Part shown: positions 9,310-18,600 of the stretch, piece after piece | Layout: each line of letters opens with the position of its first letter | How positions within the stretch are numbered: the stretch's first letter is position 1 | Source of the DNA: Vacuolonema iberomarrocanum LEGE 07170 | GTDB lineage: Bacteria; Cyanobacteriota; Cyanobacteriia; Elainellales; Elainellaceae | Length of the DNA: 64,000 bases | Assembly (NCBI GenBank): GCA_015207365.1 | Contig: JADEXA010000026.1 | Location: 23,146 to 87,145, forward strand | Direction: 5' to 3' | Made by a program: the position numbers and the translations under genes | The notes under the pieces: generated by a model | Database searches by the model: none | Told to the model about the DNA's origin: nothing | The model's input: the letters and a program-made list of their open reading frames with translations, nothing else

Positions 9310-9819
9310 TTACAAGTGCTCGGCAAAAACCGTAACCTCTCCAGAGTTGGTGAACGAGAAAACCGTATAAGGTTCGACATAGTTACCAGACTCCATCCCA
9401 GGAGAACCAATAGGCATGCCTGGAACGGCAATCCCCACGATTACTGGTTCCTCAACCAGTAACCGCTGTACATCTTCGGCTGGGACATGACCTTCCACCA
9501 CATAGCCATTTACGACGGTGGTGTGGCAGGACGCAAGATTGGCAGGAACGCCATACTGGTCTTTGATGGCTGTTATATCTTCCGTTACGTTGTCCCTGAC
9601 CTGAAAACCAGCCGCTTCCATATACGCCACCCACTGACTACAGCAAGTACAGCTAGGACTGCGGAATACGGTCAGCTCCTGATTCATCGCGACATCGTCA
9701 GCTGCATCCGTCGTCGTTTGAGACCTAGAGTGTTGGGTCGTTGTGCATCCAGTAAGTGCAACGGTAGTCGCAATCAGTCCTACAGGAATTAATCGGGATA
9801 TAAGCCAGCGGCGATTCAT
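9310..9819 (-). CDS. DUF411 metal-binding lipoprotein
   Basis: A 169-residue exported protein. The N-terminus MNRRWLISRL plus a hydrophobic core ends in LTGC, a lipobox, so it is probably a lipoprotein. The body carries SPSCTCCSQW, SCHTTVVNGYVVEGHVPAED and GMPIGSPGME, the hallmark segments of DUF411 proteins, which occur with copper and other metal-resistance genes. Start chosen at 9819 because GGAGG lies 7 bases upstream; a longer reading would add an unsupported leader. It is divergent from merR, and its upstream region has a TTGACT-N19-TTAGAT promoter like those of merR and copA, supporting joint metal-responsive control. Function as a copper carrier or chaperone is inferred. Confidence 0.85.
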   Translation of the reverse strand: MNRRWLISRLIPVGLIATTVALTGCTTTQHSRSQTTTDAADDVAMNQELTVFRSPSCTCCSQWVAYMEAAGFQVRDNVTEDITAIKDQYGVPANLASCHTTVVNGYVVEGHVPAEDVQRLLVEEPVIVGIAVPGMPIGSPGMESGNYVEPYTVFSFTNSGEVTVFAEHL

Positions 9820-9947
9820 CAATACCTCCATGACTGGATTAGTACGACACACAAGTATGGAATGGAAATGCAATTACGGTGCTGTTAGCGAAAGTGATGG
9901 TTCACCTTGCTGGAACCAAACGGTATTGCAAAACTAGAATGAATCTA

Positions 9948-9978
9948 ATCTAAAGGCTACAGCTTGCTTGAGAGTCAA
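9948..9978 (-). promoter_or_regulatory. MerR-type promoter of the DUF411 gene
   Basis: Read on the minus strand: TTGACT, then 19 bases, then TTAGAT. A 19-bp spacer is longer than the usual 17 and is typical of MerR-activated promoters. It lies 129 bases before the DUF411 start. It resembles the promoters before merR and copA. Confidence 0.5.
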
Positions 9979-10012
9979 GGGGTAATCTTAGGTATTTGGG
10001 ATGATTGAGTGC

Positions 10013-10043
10013 TTGACCCTGCAGTTGACTCTAAGGTTTAGAC
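10013..10043 (+). promoter_or_regulatory. MerR-type promoter of the regulator gene
   Basis: TTGACC, 19 bases, then TTAGAC. Inside is TCTAA-GGT-TTAGA, a perfect dyad, and the string AAGGTTTAGA common to metal-responsive MerR operators. It is 25 bases before the merR start, so the regulator probably controls itself. Confidence 0.45.
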
Positions 10044-10067
10044 TCGAAGGGAAAGGAGGAGACACCG

Positions 10068-10496
10068 ATGGAAGTTGTCACCGGCTTGAAAATTGGGGCA
10101 GTTGCAAGGCAAACCGGGGTTGCAGTAGGAGCACTGCGGTATTACGAAAGCTTAGGGCTTATCCAGTCAGGACGGGGTCAAAACGGCTATCGCTACTATC
10201 TGCCTCAAACGGTGCAACAGGTGCAGTTCATCAAAAAGGCGCAGACGCTGGGGTTTTCCTTAGAGGATATCGGTGAGGTGCTCCATGTGCATCAACAGGG
10301 AGATGTACCTTGCGAATTTGTGCGATCGCTTTTACAAAACAAGATCGATCAGCTCGATGCTCAAATCCAACAGATGATGGCATTCAAAGCTGATTTGGAA
10401 CAATATCGCGATCGCTGGGCTACAGCGCAACCTCCTCCGTCCAACAACATCTGTCCGCTCATAGACAGCATCTCTATCGACGAATCACCAAACTGA
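10068..10496 (+). CDS. MerR family metal-responsive regulator
   Basis: Transcription factor of 142 residues. The N-terminal winged-helix reads LKIGAVARQTGVAVGALRYYE and GRGQNGYRYY, the canonical MerR DNA-binding region, followed by QVQFIKKAQTLGFSLEDI and a long dimerisation helix (about 85-120). Two cysteines (near residues 82 and 131) could ligate metal, but their spacing does not match the textbook CueR pair, so the inducer is uncertain. AAAGGAGGAG precedes the ATG. It sits between the divergent DUF411 gene and copA, and the three promoters share a MerR-like layout, so copper or silver is the likeliest signal. Confidence 0.85.
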   Translation: MEVVTGLKIGAVARQTGVAVGALRYYESLGLIQSGRGQNGYRYYLPQTVQQVQFIKKAQTLGFSLEDIGEVLHVHQQGDVPCEFVRSLLQNKIDQLDAQIQQMMAFKADLEQYRDRWATAQPPPSNNICPLIDSISIDESPN

Positions 10497-10592
10497 GTTG
10501 TTCGACTTCTACTTACAGGATTTCTATCCAGCGCTCAGGCCAGGGCAAAAAATCAAAATCTTGCTAAGTAACTCGCCATGATAAAAAACCAG

Positions 10593-10643
10593 ACCCTAAA
10601 AACCTGCACCGCCCGCGCTGTAAGCGGTGCAGGTTTTTAGGGT
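10593..10643 (+). terminator. Strong hairpin after merR
   Basis: Perfect 20-bp stem (10593-10612 with 10624-10643) around an 11-base loop. The right arm contains a run of five T. It lies about 100 bases after the merR stop and separates the regulator from copA. Confidence 0.65.
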
Positions 10644-10664
10644 TAATAACATCTAACGACTTAA

Positions 10665-10718
10665 AACCCTTGATTTTGGAGGCACAGGCACTGCCCATAT
10701 CTCTCAAAATCAAGGGTT
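10665..10718. repeat. Second hairpin between merR and copA, related to member A
   Basis: AACCCTTGATTTTG at 10665-10678 pairs perfectly with 10705-10718. The outer stem and the right flank GGTTCTCT match those of the hairpin at 9222-9276, but the inner stem has been replaced by an unpaired loop. It looks like a diverged copy of the same element. Confidence 0.65.
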
Positions 10719-10784
10719 CTCTATTGTTTGCCCCGGCCTCAACCATTTCATAGATGCGGTGATAAAACTTTATGCTTCTCCCCC

Positions 10785-10815
10785 TTGACCCTACATCTAG
10801 CTAGAGCCTTGAAGA
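10785..10815 (+). promoter_or_regulatory. MerR-type promoter of copA
   Basis: TTGACC at 10785, 19-base spacer, TGAAGA at 10810. The spacer contains TCTAGCTAGA, a perfect 10-bp palindrome centred between the elements as expected for a MerR operator. The start codon of copA follows at 10851. Confidence 0.5.
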
Positions 10816-10850
10816 TAAAGCCATCGCCACCATTGCATGAGGTGACTAAT

Positions 10851-13109
10851 ATGAACAGCCAAACCTTTAAGCTCCGAGGCATGAGCTGTGCATCCTGTGC
10901 AAGCAACATCGAATCTGCCATGCGGTCGGTGCCAGGGGTCGAAACCTGTAGCGTCAATTTTGGTGCTGAACAGGCCGTTGTCACCTATGACCCCAAGCGA
11001 GTCAGCATGGCTGATCTGCAATCAACGGTAGCGGACATCGGCTATGCCGCTCAACCTATCGACGACAATCCGTTAACGGCGGAGGACGATGCCGAACGCC
11101 GTGAGCGCGCCACTAGAGATCGGCAACTCAAGCGCAAAGTCATCTTTAGCCTAGTGGTTGGCACGGTGCTTATGATTGGTGCCCTTCCCATGATGACGGG
11201 GCTTGAAATCCCAATCATTCCTGCATGGTTGCACAACCCCTGGTTGCAGTTGGTGTTAACCCTACCCGTTATGGCGTGGGCCGGGAGTGATTTCTTCATC
11301 AATACTTGGAAAGCGCTGAAGCACCACTCGGCCACCATGGATACTCTCGTGGCTGTCGGCACAGGCACAGCCTATTTGTACTCACTGTTCCCAACGCTCT
11401 ACCCACAATGGTTTTGGGATCAAGGGTTACGCCCCGATGTGTACTACGAGATTGCGGCGATCATTATTGCTCTAATTTTGCTGGGTAATCTTTTGGAAAA
11501 CCGTGCCAAAGGCCAAACCTCCGAGGCCATTCGTAAATTGATGGGGCTACAGGCTAAAACGGCACGGGTTATTCGGAACCATCAAGAGGTCGACATCCCA
11601 ATTACAGATGTTGTGGAGGGTGATGTCATCCTGGTGCGACCTGGCGAGAAGGTGCCTGTCGATGGCGAAATTGTTGACGGCTCCTCAACCCTCGATGAGG
11701 CGATGGTGACGGGTGAGAGCGTCCCTGTACACAAGCAGATTGGCAATGAGGTGATTGGAGCCACACTTAACAAGACGGGTAGCTTCAAGTTTCGAGCAAC
11801 ACGGGTCGGCAAAGACACGTTTTTGGCTCAAATCGTCAAGTTAGTGCAACAGGCCCAAGGCTCCAAAGCACCCATTCAACGATTGGCGGATCGGGTGACG
11901 GGCTGGTTTGTCCCAACTGTGATTGCGATCGCCATCCTCACCTTCGTCCTTTGGTTCAACATCATGGGCAACGTCAGCATGGCTCTGATTACCACCGTCG
12001 GCGTACTGATTCTGGCCTGTCCCTGTGCCCTGGGACTTGCTACCCCGACCTCGATTATGGTGGGCACGGGTAAAGGGGCAGAAAACGGGATCTTGATTAA
12101 AGGCGCTGACAGCCTAGAACTCGCGCATAAGATCCAAACGATTGTGCTCGATAAGACGGGCACCGTTACCCAAGGGCGACCCACGGTCACCCATTACACC
12201 ACCATCAGGGGTACGGCCAATGGGAACGAACTTGCACTCCTGAAATTAGCTGGATCGCTCGAGCAAAACTCAGAGCATCCCCTTGCAGAGGCCGTGGTGC
12301 AATATGCCAAAAGCCAAGGAGCGACGCTGGTGTCGCCATCAGACTTCGAAGCAATGGCTGGTAGCGGGGTTCAAGGCCAAGTTGAAGGGCATTGGGTACA
12401 AATTGGCACCCATCGCTGGATGACGGAGCTGGGTATCGACACCCAACGCTTGAACGATGTCTGGGAGCAGCTAGAGCAGAGTGGCAAAACCGCTGTCTGG
12501 TTGGCGGTCGATGGGCAAATAGAAGCCATTATGGGCATTGCCGATGCGGTTAAACCATCCTCTGTGAGTGCGATTCGTGCGCTGCAAAAGATGGGGCTCG
12601 AAGTGGTGATGCTCACGGGCGATAACCGTCGGACGGCGGAGGTCATTGCCCACGAAGTCAACATTCAGCGGGTTATGGCAGAGGTGCGCCCTGACCAAAA
12701 AGCCGATCAAGTGATGGCCTTGCAGCAAGAAGGCAAGCTCGTGGCCATGGTGGGGGATGGGATTAACGATGCACCTGCCCTGGCACAAGCGGATGTCGGT
12801 ATGGCCATTGGAACAGGTACAGATGTGGCGATCGCCGCTAGCGATATCACGCTTATATCCGGCGATCTATGGGGAATTGTGACCGCCATCCAACTTTCCC
12901 ATGCCACCATTCGCAACATTCAGCAAAATCTGTTCTTTGCCTTTATCTACAACGTGGCCGGTATTCCCATCGCAGCCGGTATTCTGTACCCCATTTTGGG
13001 ATGGCTGTTGAACCCCATCATTGCTGGGGCAGCAATGGCGTTTAGCTCCGTATCGGTTGTGACGAATGCTTTGCGGTTACGAAATTTTCAGCCACGACAC
13101 GGCGGATGA
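10851..13109 (+). CDS. copA: Copper-translocating P1B-type ATPase
   Basis: ATP-driven Cu(I) (possibly Ag(I)) exporter of 752 residues in the cytoplasmic or thylakoid membrane. One N-terminal heavy-metal domain has GMSCASC (metal Cys at 13 and 16). The membrane metal site is CPC at 390-392 in ACPCALGL. The phosphorylation motif DKTGT starts at 434, the nucleotide-binding HP motif is in SEHPLAEA, and the hinge is GDGINDAP. TGES lies in the actuator domain. The start was set at 10851 because GAGG lies upstream and the metal domain begins there; the longer reading back to 10728 runs through the promoter. It leads a probable operon with a 36-residue membrane peptide and a cupredoxin. Confidence 0.95.
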   Translation: MNSQTFKLRGMSCASCASNIESAMRSVPGVETCSVNFGAEQAVVTYDPKRVSMADLQSTVADIGYAAQPIDDNPLTAEDDAERRERATRDRQLKRKVIFSLVVGTVLMIGALPMMTGLEIPIIPAWLHNPWLQLVLTLPVMAWAGSDFFINTWKALKHHSATMDTLVAVGTGTAYLYSLFPTLYPQWFWDQGLRPDVYYEIAAIIIALILLGNLLENRAKGQTSEAIRKLMGLQAKTARVIRNHQEVDIPITDVVEGDVILVRPGEKVPVDGEIVDGSSTLDEAMVTGESVPVHKQIGNEVIGATLNKTGSFKFRATRVGKDTFLAQIVKLVQQAQGSKAPIQRLADRVTGWFVPTVIAIAILTFVLWFNIMGNVSMALITTVGVLILACPCALGLATPTSIMVGTGKGAENGILIKGADSLELAHKIQTIVLDKTGTVTQGRPTVTHYTTIRGTANGNELALLKLAGSLEQNSEHPLAEAVVQYAKSQGATLVSPSDFEAMAGSGVQGQVEGHWVQIGTHRWMTELGIDTQRLNDVWEQLEQSGKTAVWLAVDGQIEAIMGIADAVKPSSVSAIRALQKMGLEVVMLTGDNRRTAEVIAHEVNIQRVMAEVRPDQKADQVMALQQEGKLVAMVGDGINDAPALAQADVGMAIGTGTDVAIAASDITLISGDLWGIVTAIQLSHATIRNIQQNLFFAFIYNVAGIPIAAGILYPILGWLLNPIIAGAAMAFSSVSVVTNALRLRNFQPRHGG

Positions 13110-13170
13110 CGAAACAGTAGCTTCCTTATTTCTAACCCATCATGCTTTCCATCTTTATCGAGGATCCTCA

Positions 13171-13281
13171 ATGATGACGTATCCCCTCTCTTTCTTTGCT
13201 CTTCTTGTCGGTGTCGGCTTCCTTCTAGGAGCGATTTCCGGCATCCTATTCAACCTTCTCCTGTTTGGAGCCGCTAGCTAG
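13171..13281 (+). CDS. 36-residue membrane peptide in the copper operon
   Basis: A very short open frame encoding a nearly all-hydrophobic peptide (YPLSFFALLVGVGFLLGAIS core) that would span the membrane once. GAGG lies about 7 bases before the ATG, and the gene fits in the 190 bases between copA and the cupredoxin gene. A role as a small subunit or regulator of CopA is inferred from position and topology only. It could be a chance frame, but the ribosome site and codon spacing argue for a real gene. Confidence 0.5.
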   Translation: MMTYPLSFFALLVGVGFLLGAISGILFNLLLFGAAS

Positions 13282-13299
13282 CCATTGGAGGTCTTTTCT

Positions 13300-13866
13300 A
13301 TGGGACGTTATCGAAATTTAGCCCTGGGCAGCTTAGCCAGTTTAAGTTTACTGCTAGGGTTAGCCACAGGTTCTTCCGCCCAAATGACTCATGATGCTGT
13401 GTCGGAACCTAACAGTGGATTTCGCCGCATTGAGCAACCCTTGTGGACAAAGGCACTGGTGACGGCTGGTGGTCTGGGTCTTGTTGGCTTAGAGCTTTGG
13501 TGGTTTGTTTTTAGCCAGCCCAAAGCCGATAAAGCCAAGAGCCAGAATGGGATACAAGAAATCACCATCACTGTTGATGGTGGCTATGAGCCAAACCAAA
13601 TTATGGTACAGGCTGGGCAACCCGTACGACTGAACTTTTACCGTACCGACCCTAGTAGCTGTTTGGAAGAAGTTCGTTTTCCTGACTTTCACATTGCTAA
13701 AGCACTGCCCGTGAATCAAACGACCGCGATTGAGTTCACGCCCACAGAGCCAGGACGCTATGAGTTCGCCTGCGGTATGAACATGTTCCGAGGCACGGTC
13801 GAGGCAGTAGACAGCGCTCCGGCGGACGATGCAGCCCGTTTAACCCCAGCCGCTAAAGCGACTTGA
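13300..13866 (+). CDS. Membrane-anchored cupredoxin-domain protein
   Basis: A 188-residue protein. It has a signal-like N-terminus (LALGSLASLSLLLGLATG), a second hydrophobic segment near residues 48-66 (LVTAGGLGLVGLELWWFVF), then a cupredoxin-like beta domain from about 80. Candidate copper ligands are Cys in SSCLEEV, His in FPDFHIAKAL, and Cys/Met in FACGMNMFRG. The fold is the plastocyanin-like type found beside copper ATPases and in EfeO-like proteins. Start at 13300 because GGAGG lies 8 bases upstream. The active side probably faces the periplasm or lumen. Likely cotranscribed with copA. Confidence 0.85.
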   Translation: MGRYRNLALGSLASLSLLLGLATGSSAQMTHDAVSEPNSGFRRIEQPLWTKALVTAGGLGLVGLELWWFVFSQPKADKAKSQNGIQEITITVDGGYEPNQIMVQAGQPVRLNFYRTDPSSCLEEVRFPDFHIAKALPVNQTTAIEFTPTEPGRYEFACGMNMFRGTVEAVDSAPADDAARLTPAAKAT

Positions 13867-14010
13867 TTCAGAGACGACGCTCCCATCGAAATGAATGACT
13901 TGATGTTAGCTCCTGGTAAGCACGTCGAGGTTTTAGTGAGGGGCGATCGCGAACCCGGACAATATCACCTTTCAATGCATACGCAAGCAGGAGCGTTGAA
14001 TCTGCACTAA
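13867..14010 (+). pseudogene. Multicopper oxidase remnant
   Basis: A frame directly after the cupredoxin gene reads MNDLMLAPGKHVEVLVRGD, then REPGQYHLSMHT. This matches the second-domain segment of multicopper oxidases (LAPGxRVEVLVRG). About 40 codons survive and neither copper-ligand region is present. The 5' side is cut and the 3' side runs into a palindromic repeat. It is probably what remains of a CueO-like gene once part of the copper cluster. Confidence 0.6.
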
Positions 14011-14014
14011 ATCC

Positions 14015-14078
14015 AATTGAAGCACCCAACTATCGCAGGCGATAGTTGGGTGTTACCGCTATTTAACCGGATTTGATA
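14015..14078. repeat. Palindromic repeat, ATATCAAATCCGGTT family, member C
   Basis: A 13-bp stem (14023-14035 with 14040-14052) is followed by the border TTTAACCGGATTTGATAT. The left border is degraded (AATCCAATTGAAG). It sits between the oxidase remnant and the end of the antiporter gene, on the convergent side of both. Confidence 0.7.
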
Positions 14079-15494
14079 TCAATCCCCTTCTGGTTGAATC
14101 GCACCCATCTTGACTTGCCTGGTTTTTCTAGCGAATACCTTGCGCAACATCAGCGGTGCCACAAATGTCGTAACAATCACCATCAACACAATCGCCACAT
14201 TAATTGACCCCGACACGGCTCCTGTGGCTGCGCCCAATCCAGCGAACACCAACCCCACTTCTCCCCGTGGCACCATGCCTGTGCCGATCGCCAATCGGTT
14301 GAGTTTCTCTTTGGTGAAGACGAAGTATCCGGCGGCGAGCTTACCGAAAATGGCGATGACCGTTAGAAATGCGGCGATGATTAAGCCTGTACGACTTTCA
14401 GGGTTCGCCAAGTTCAACACGGTGAGGTCGGTTTTGGCTCCAATCGAGACGAAGAAGATTGTCGCAAACAGGGCAACTAGGGGATCACAGGCTTTTTCGA
14501 GGGTTTTGGTTGCCTTGGTGTTGCCTAACACGATGCCCGCGGCGAAACAGCCGAGGATTTCTTCCAGGCCAATGAGCCGAGCAATAACCGCCATCACGTA
14601 CAAAAAGACGATAGAACCGATGAGGACGCTGTAGGGGTTCTTGAGACGATCGAGGAAATTGATGTATCTGGGGCCGAAGGTCTTGTTGAGGGCGATCGCC
14701 GCCATAACAAAAATGGTTGCGCTCACAATCGTACCCAAGACGCTAGAAAATTGAATCGTTCCGTTTTGGGCAATGCCGATGGCCACCGCCAGAATAGCAA
14801 TGCCCAAGATGTCATCTAGAACCGCAGCTCCGAGGATAATTTGGCCTTCTTTGGTATTCAAAACCCCCAACTCTTGCATGATGCGTGAGGTAATACCGAT
14901 GCTGGTTGCGGTCAATGCCGCAGAGGCAAACAGGGCTGAAATGGTATCTAGATTGAAGACGGCAGAGAGTCCAAAGAAACCGGCAGCAAAGGGAAGTACC
15001 ACCCCTGCGATCGCCACCGTTGCCGCCTGTGGACCAACCCGAAGTAACTCCTTCAAATCTGCCTCAAGGCCAATTTTGAAGAGCAGAACCGCGACCCCAG
15101 CACTGGCATAGTCGTTGATTAAGATCTTGACTGGCTCCGCAAAAATCTCTTGAATCGTGGCAGTGTCACTTCCCGAAAGCCATTGAATGAGTGCCACAGC
15201 CCAATCTGCGACTTGACCGCTCTCACCCAGCACCAATATATGGAGGCCGGAAACACCTAGCACGAAGCCTGCAATCAGTTCACCTAACACAGCAGGCAGA
15301 CCGATACGAACGGCCAGCTCGCCAAAGATCTGAGCGAAGATAAAGGTTGATATCGCCGCCAGCGCCAGGGCGAGCGCCAGCGCTTTGGCATAGAGCTCAC
15401 CTTCGCCGCCACCAACGGAAGCGAGCAGCGGTGTTAACGGAGCCAGGAAAACAGACCCCAAGCTGGGAGGGAGATAAAGGGTTGGAAACATCAT
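14079..15494 (-). CDS. CPA2-type Na+(K+)/H+ antiporter
   Basis: Monovalent cation:proton antiporter of 471 residues with about 12-13 hydrophobic segments and no C-terminal TrkA-N domain, so it resembles NapA/GerN rather than full-length KefB. Family landmarks: GLPAVLGELIAGFVLG in an early helix, FKIGLEADLKELL, and AAVLDDILGIAILAV with the paired Asp that bind the ion. Later helices include GCFAAGIVLGNT and MVPRGEVGLVFAGLG. It is preceded on the same strand by the RND efflux gene with about 200 bases between, so joint transcription is possible but not shown. Confidence 0.88.
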   Translation of the reverse strand: MMFPTLYLPPSLGSVFLAPLTPLLASVGGGEGELYAKALALALALAAISTFIFAQIFGELAVRIGLPAVLGELIAGFVLGVSGLHILVLGESGQVADWAVALIQWLSGSDTATIQEIFAEPVKILINDYASAGVAVLLFKIGLEADLKELLRVGPQAATVAIAGVVLPFAAGFFGLSAVFNLDTISALFASAALTATSIGITSRIMQELGVLNTKEGQIILGAAVLDDILGIAILAVAIGIAQNGTIQFSSVLGTIVSATIFVMAAIALNKTFGPRYINFLDRLKNPYSVLIGSIVFLYVMAVIARLIGLEEILGCFAAGIVLGNTKATKTLEKACDPLVALFATIFFVSIGAKTDLTVLNLANPESRTGLIIAAFLTVIAIFGKLAAGYFVFTKEKLNRLAIGTGMVPRGEVGLVFAGLGAATGAVSGSINVAIVLMVIVTTFVAPLMLRKVFARKTRQVKMGAIQPEGD

Positions 15495-15699
15495 GATGCT
15501 ATTCAGTGATAAGGATAATCAAAGGGGACAAATTACTCATTTTTGAACTTGAGAAGATATTTGAGTCGTTGAACATGACGTGAGCTTTGGCGGCTCCATG
15601 AGTTGCCCCCTCAAAAGGAACTGGTGCCGTGTGGGAGGTTGCAACAGCCATACTGTCTGTGTTGGTTTTGTTTTGACCGCTGAATCGCTTGCCAATCCG

Positions 15700-18600
15700 C
15701 TACTCAGAGCTCGATGCAGGCTTATTCGGCGTCAGTTGTAAGTACAGTCCCGGCACGACTAGCAGGGCGATCAACGTGGCCGACATCAAGCCAAAAATCA
15801 CGGCCATACAGAGGGGGAACCATTTAGCATCGCTGAGCGCCAGGGGGATCAGGCCGATGATGGTGGTAATGGAGGTGGTCAGAATTGGGCGGAGGCGATC
15901 GCTCGCACCATAGGCCGCTGCATGCCTTACATCCGAGCCGTTTCGTCGACGCTCGTTCATGGTGTCAACCATGACAATGGCGTTGTTGACCACAATGCCG
16001 GTCAGCGAAATCACGCCAATGGCCGTCGGGAAGGAGAAGGGCAAATCGAGAAGCAAATACCCCAAAATAGTGCCAATCAACGCAAAAGGAATGGTCAAGA
16101 TAATGATGACGGGCTGAGTGTAAGAACCAAATTGCAGCACTAGCACCGCAAACACCAGAAAAATCGCCACAATCAGCATTTGTCCTGCCGAACCAAAGGT
16201 TTCACTACTGGTATCGGCATCTCCGCCAAACCGATAGGTATAGCCTCGGGGCCAGCGGTCTGGATTGTTGGGATCGGCGGGGTCAAACTGCATCGCATCT
16301 AGCATGGGAGCCAGTTGCGTGAGAATCTCGCTGTCAAAATAGTCTTGGCCAGGAACCACCTTGGCCAACACCGTGACGCTGCGCTGGGTATCGCGGTGGG
16401 TAATCGAGAGGGGAACCGCTTCCTCGACCGGCTCCAGCAAGGCATAGGGGGGTAAGACCTCTCCATCCGGGGTAATGAAGCGTACCGTGGCAAACTCATC
16501 TAACCGAGATGGCCCGCCAACCTCACCCTGCAACGATGGCCATTGCGTACTGAGACGAATCTCTAGATCTTCTTCCCCGCTACCAACCGAGAAGTCGCCA
16601 ACCTCGTTATCGATCATCAAGTAGCGACCTTGTTCCCCCAGATCTTGCTGGCTGATTCCGTAGAAATCGAGAGCTTCGCGCTTGGGCACGAGTCTGAAAT
16701 CCTCGCGCAAATTCCCCAGGTCGTCCCGCACATCCATCGTGCCAGGGATTTCGCGCAGCGCCTGCTGCACCTGAGCCGAAAGCTCCCGCAGGGTTCGTAG
16801 ATCATCGCCATAAAGCTCAACCTGAATCGGATCCTCGCCGCCTCCGGTACGCTCAAACTGCACCGCCAAGATGGCACCTGGATAGTCTCGTACAATCGTT
16901 TCGCTGAGTTCTTGCTGCACCTCACGGGCATATTCAAAGGAGTCGCGCGCACGTTGCTTGCGCTCAACAAACATCGCCGACAACCCAACAAAATAATCGG
17001 CATTGACGGGTTTGATTTCACTTGAGGGCACCAAGTTGCTGCGCTGGCCGACCAGTTTGACCACACTTTCAAAGACGTTTTGGCCATCGGGATCGGTGTA
17101 GTCCTTAAGCAGGGTTCCGATGCGGTTGGCGACGTCTTGGGAGCGCACCAGAGTTGCGGCTGGCGGCAGTTCGACATTGATGCTGAGCTTACGCCCTTCG
17201 CTATCGGGGAAGAGGGCAAAAGGCAGTTTTGTGAATAGAGCGATCGCGCAGACAAACAAGGCAATGGTACCCAAGGTCCACAGCCGCGCCACCTTGCGAT
17301 TGGGAATCGTTGTTCGCAAGCTCCACTGGGCAAACATCTCAGAGACTTTCTCGGTTAGCCGATCCACAAAGGTTTTGGACTGGCCTCCCGTTTTCACCTT
17401 ATTGAGCAGGAATTTGGAAAGGGGAACAACGGCGAGGAGCGCAACGATGTAGCTCAGAACCAGACAGGTGATGGCGCTGATCGGAATGAGCCGAACGAAT
17501 TTGCCCATAGTGCCAGCGATCGCCATCAATGGAGCCATCGCCAAAATGGTCGTCAACTGCCCTGCAAACGCCGGAGCTGCATAGGTTTTGACCGTCTTAA
17601 TTGCTGCCTGACCAAAGGGCAGATTTTGGATAAACAGGCCATCATGCATCCCCTCCAACATAAGGATAAATACATCAACCAACAGCCCCAACGCTAAGAT
17701 CATGCCGATCATGACCATCGTGTTGAGGGTATAGCCCATGATCCACAGGACAAAAATGGCTCCAGCAAACGTCAGTGGAATCGCTACCCCTGCAATCAGC
17801 GCCTCACGCCAGGTCAGGGCCACAAAGAGAATCGCGAACACACATAGCGATGCCTGCAACACGTTGCTGCCCAAATCGGTAAGTTCCGCTTGAATCTTTT
17901 CGGCATCACTGTTGAGCACACGGTAGTCCATGCCATGGGGCCAGAGTTCAGGATTTTCTCGTGCGGCCTCCATCACGGCCAACGCATCCCTCACCACTTG
18001 GCTGGTATCACTGCCAGGAACCTTCACCACATCCAATGTGATCGTGGAGGCAAAGTCTGCACCTTGCCAACTGACGGCAGCTCGATTCGTTTCCCGTTCC
18101 AGCCCCTGGTAGACATCGGCGACCTCGGCTAAACGTACAATTCGCTGGTCACTCAGTCGAGCAACGGGTAAGTTTCTGAGGTCTTCCAACGTGCGAAAGC
18201 GACCATATAACCTCACCTGAGCCCCGATGGCATCGTCCCGGATGAGATCCCAAGAAGTATCGATATTGTTGCCTTGAATCGCGTCGCTGACTTGCGTTGC
18301 CGAAATGCCCAGAGTCGTTAGACGGCTCGGACGCATTTGAACATGAATCACATCTTCGCGCCGACCGGCTAAGTCTACCTCGCGGACGTTTCTGACCGCT
18401 TCAATCTGTTCTTGTAAGTCTTCAGCAACCTGACTGAGGAGGGTAATGTCTAAATCTTCCCCAACCAAGGCAAGCGTCAAGATTGGGGCATCTTGTTGGG
18501 ACAACTGCTCAAATTCTGGCTTCTCGCGTCCAGTCGACTCCGGCGGCAGTTCGGGCTCGGAGTCATCGAGCTTGCCTCGCAGTTGCTGAATCGACTCTGC

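Noticed and set aside
15499..15651. 50-residue minus-strand frame between the RND and antiporter genes
   Set aside because: No ribosome site, no hydrophobic or other recognisable pattern, and a composition unlike neighbouring genes.
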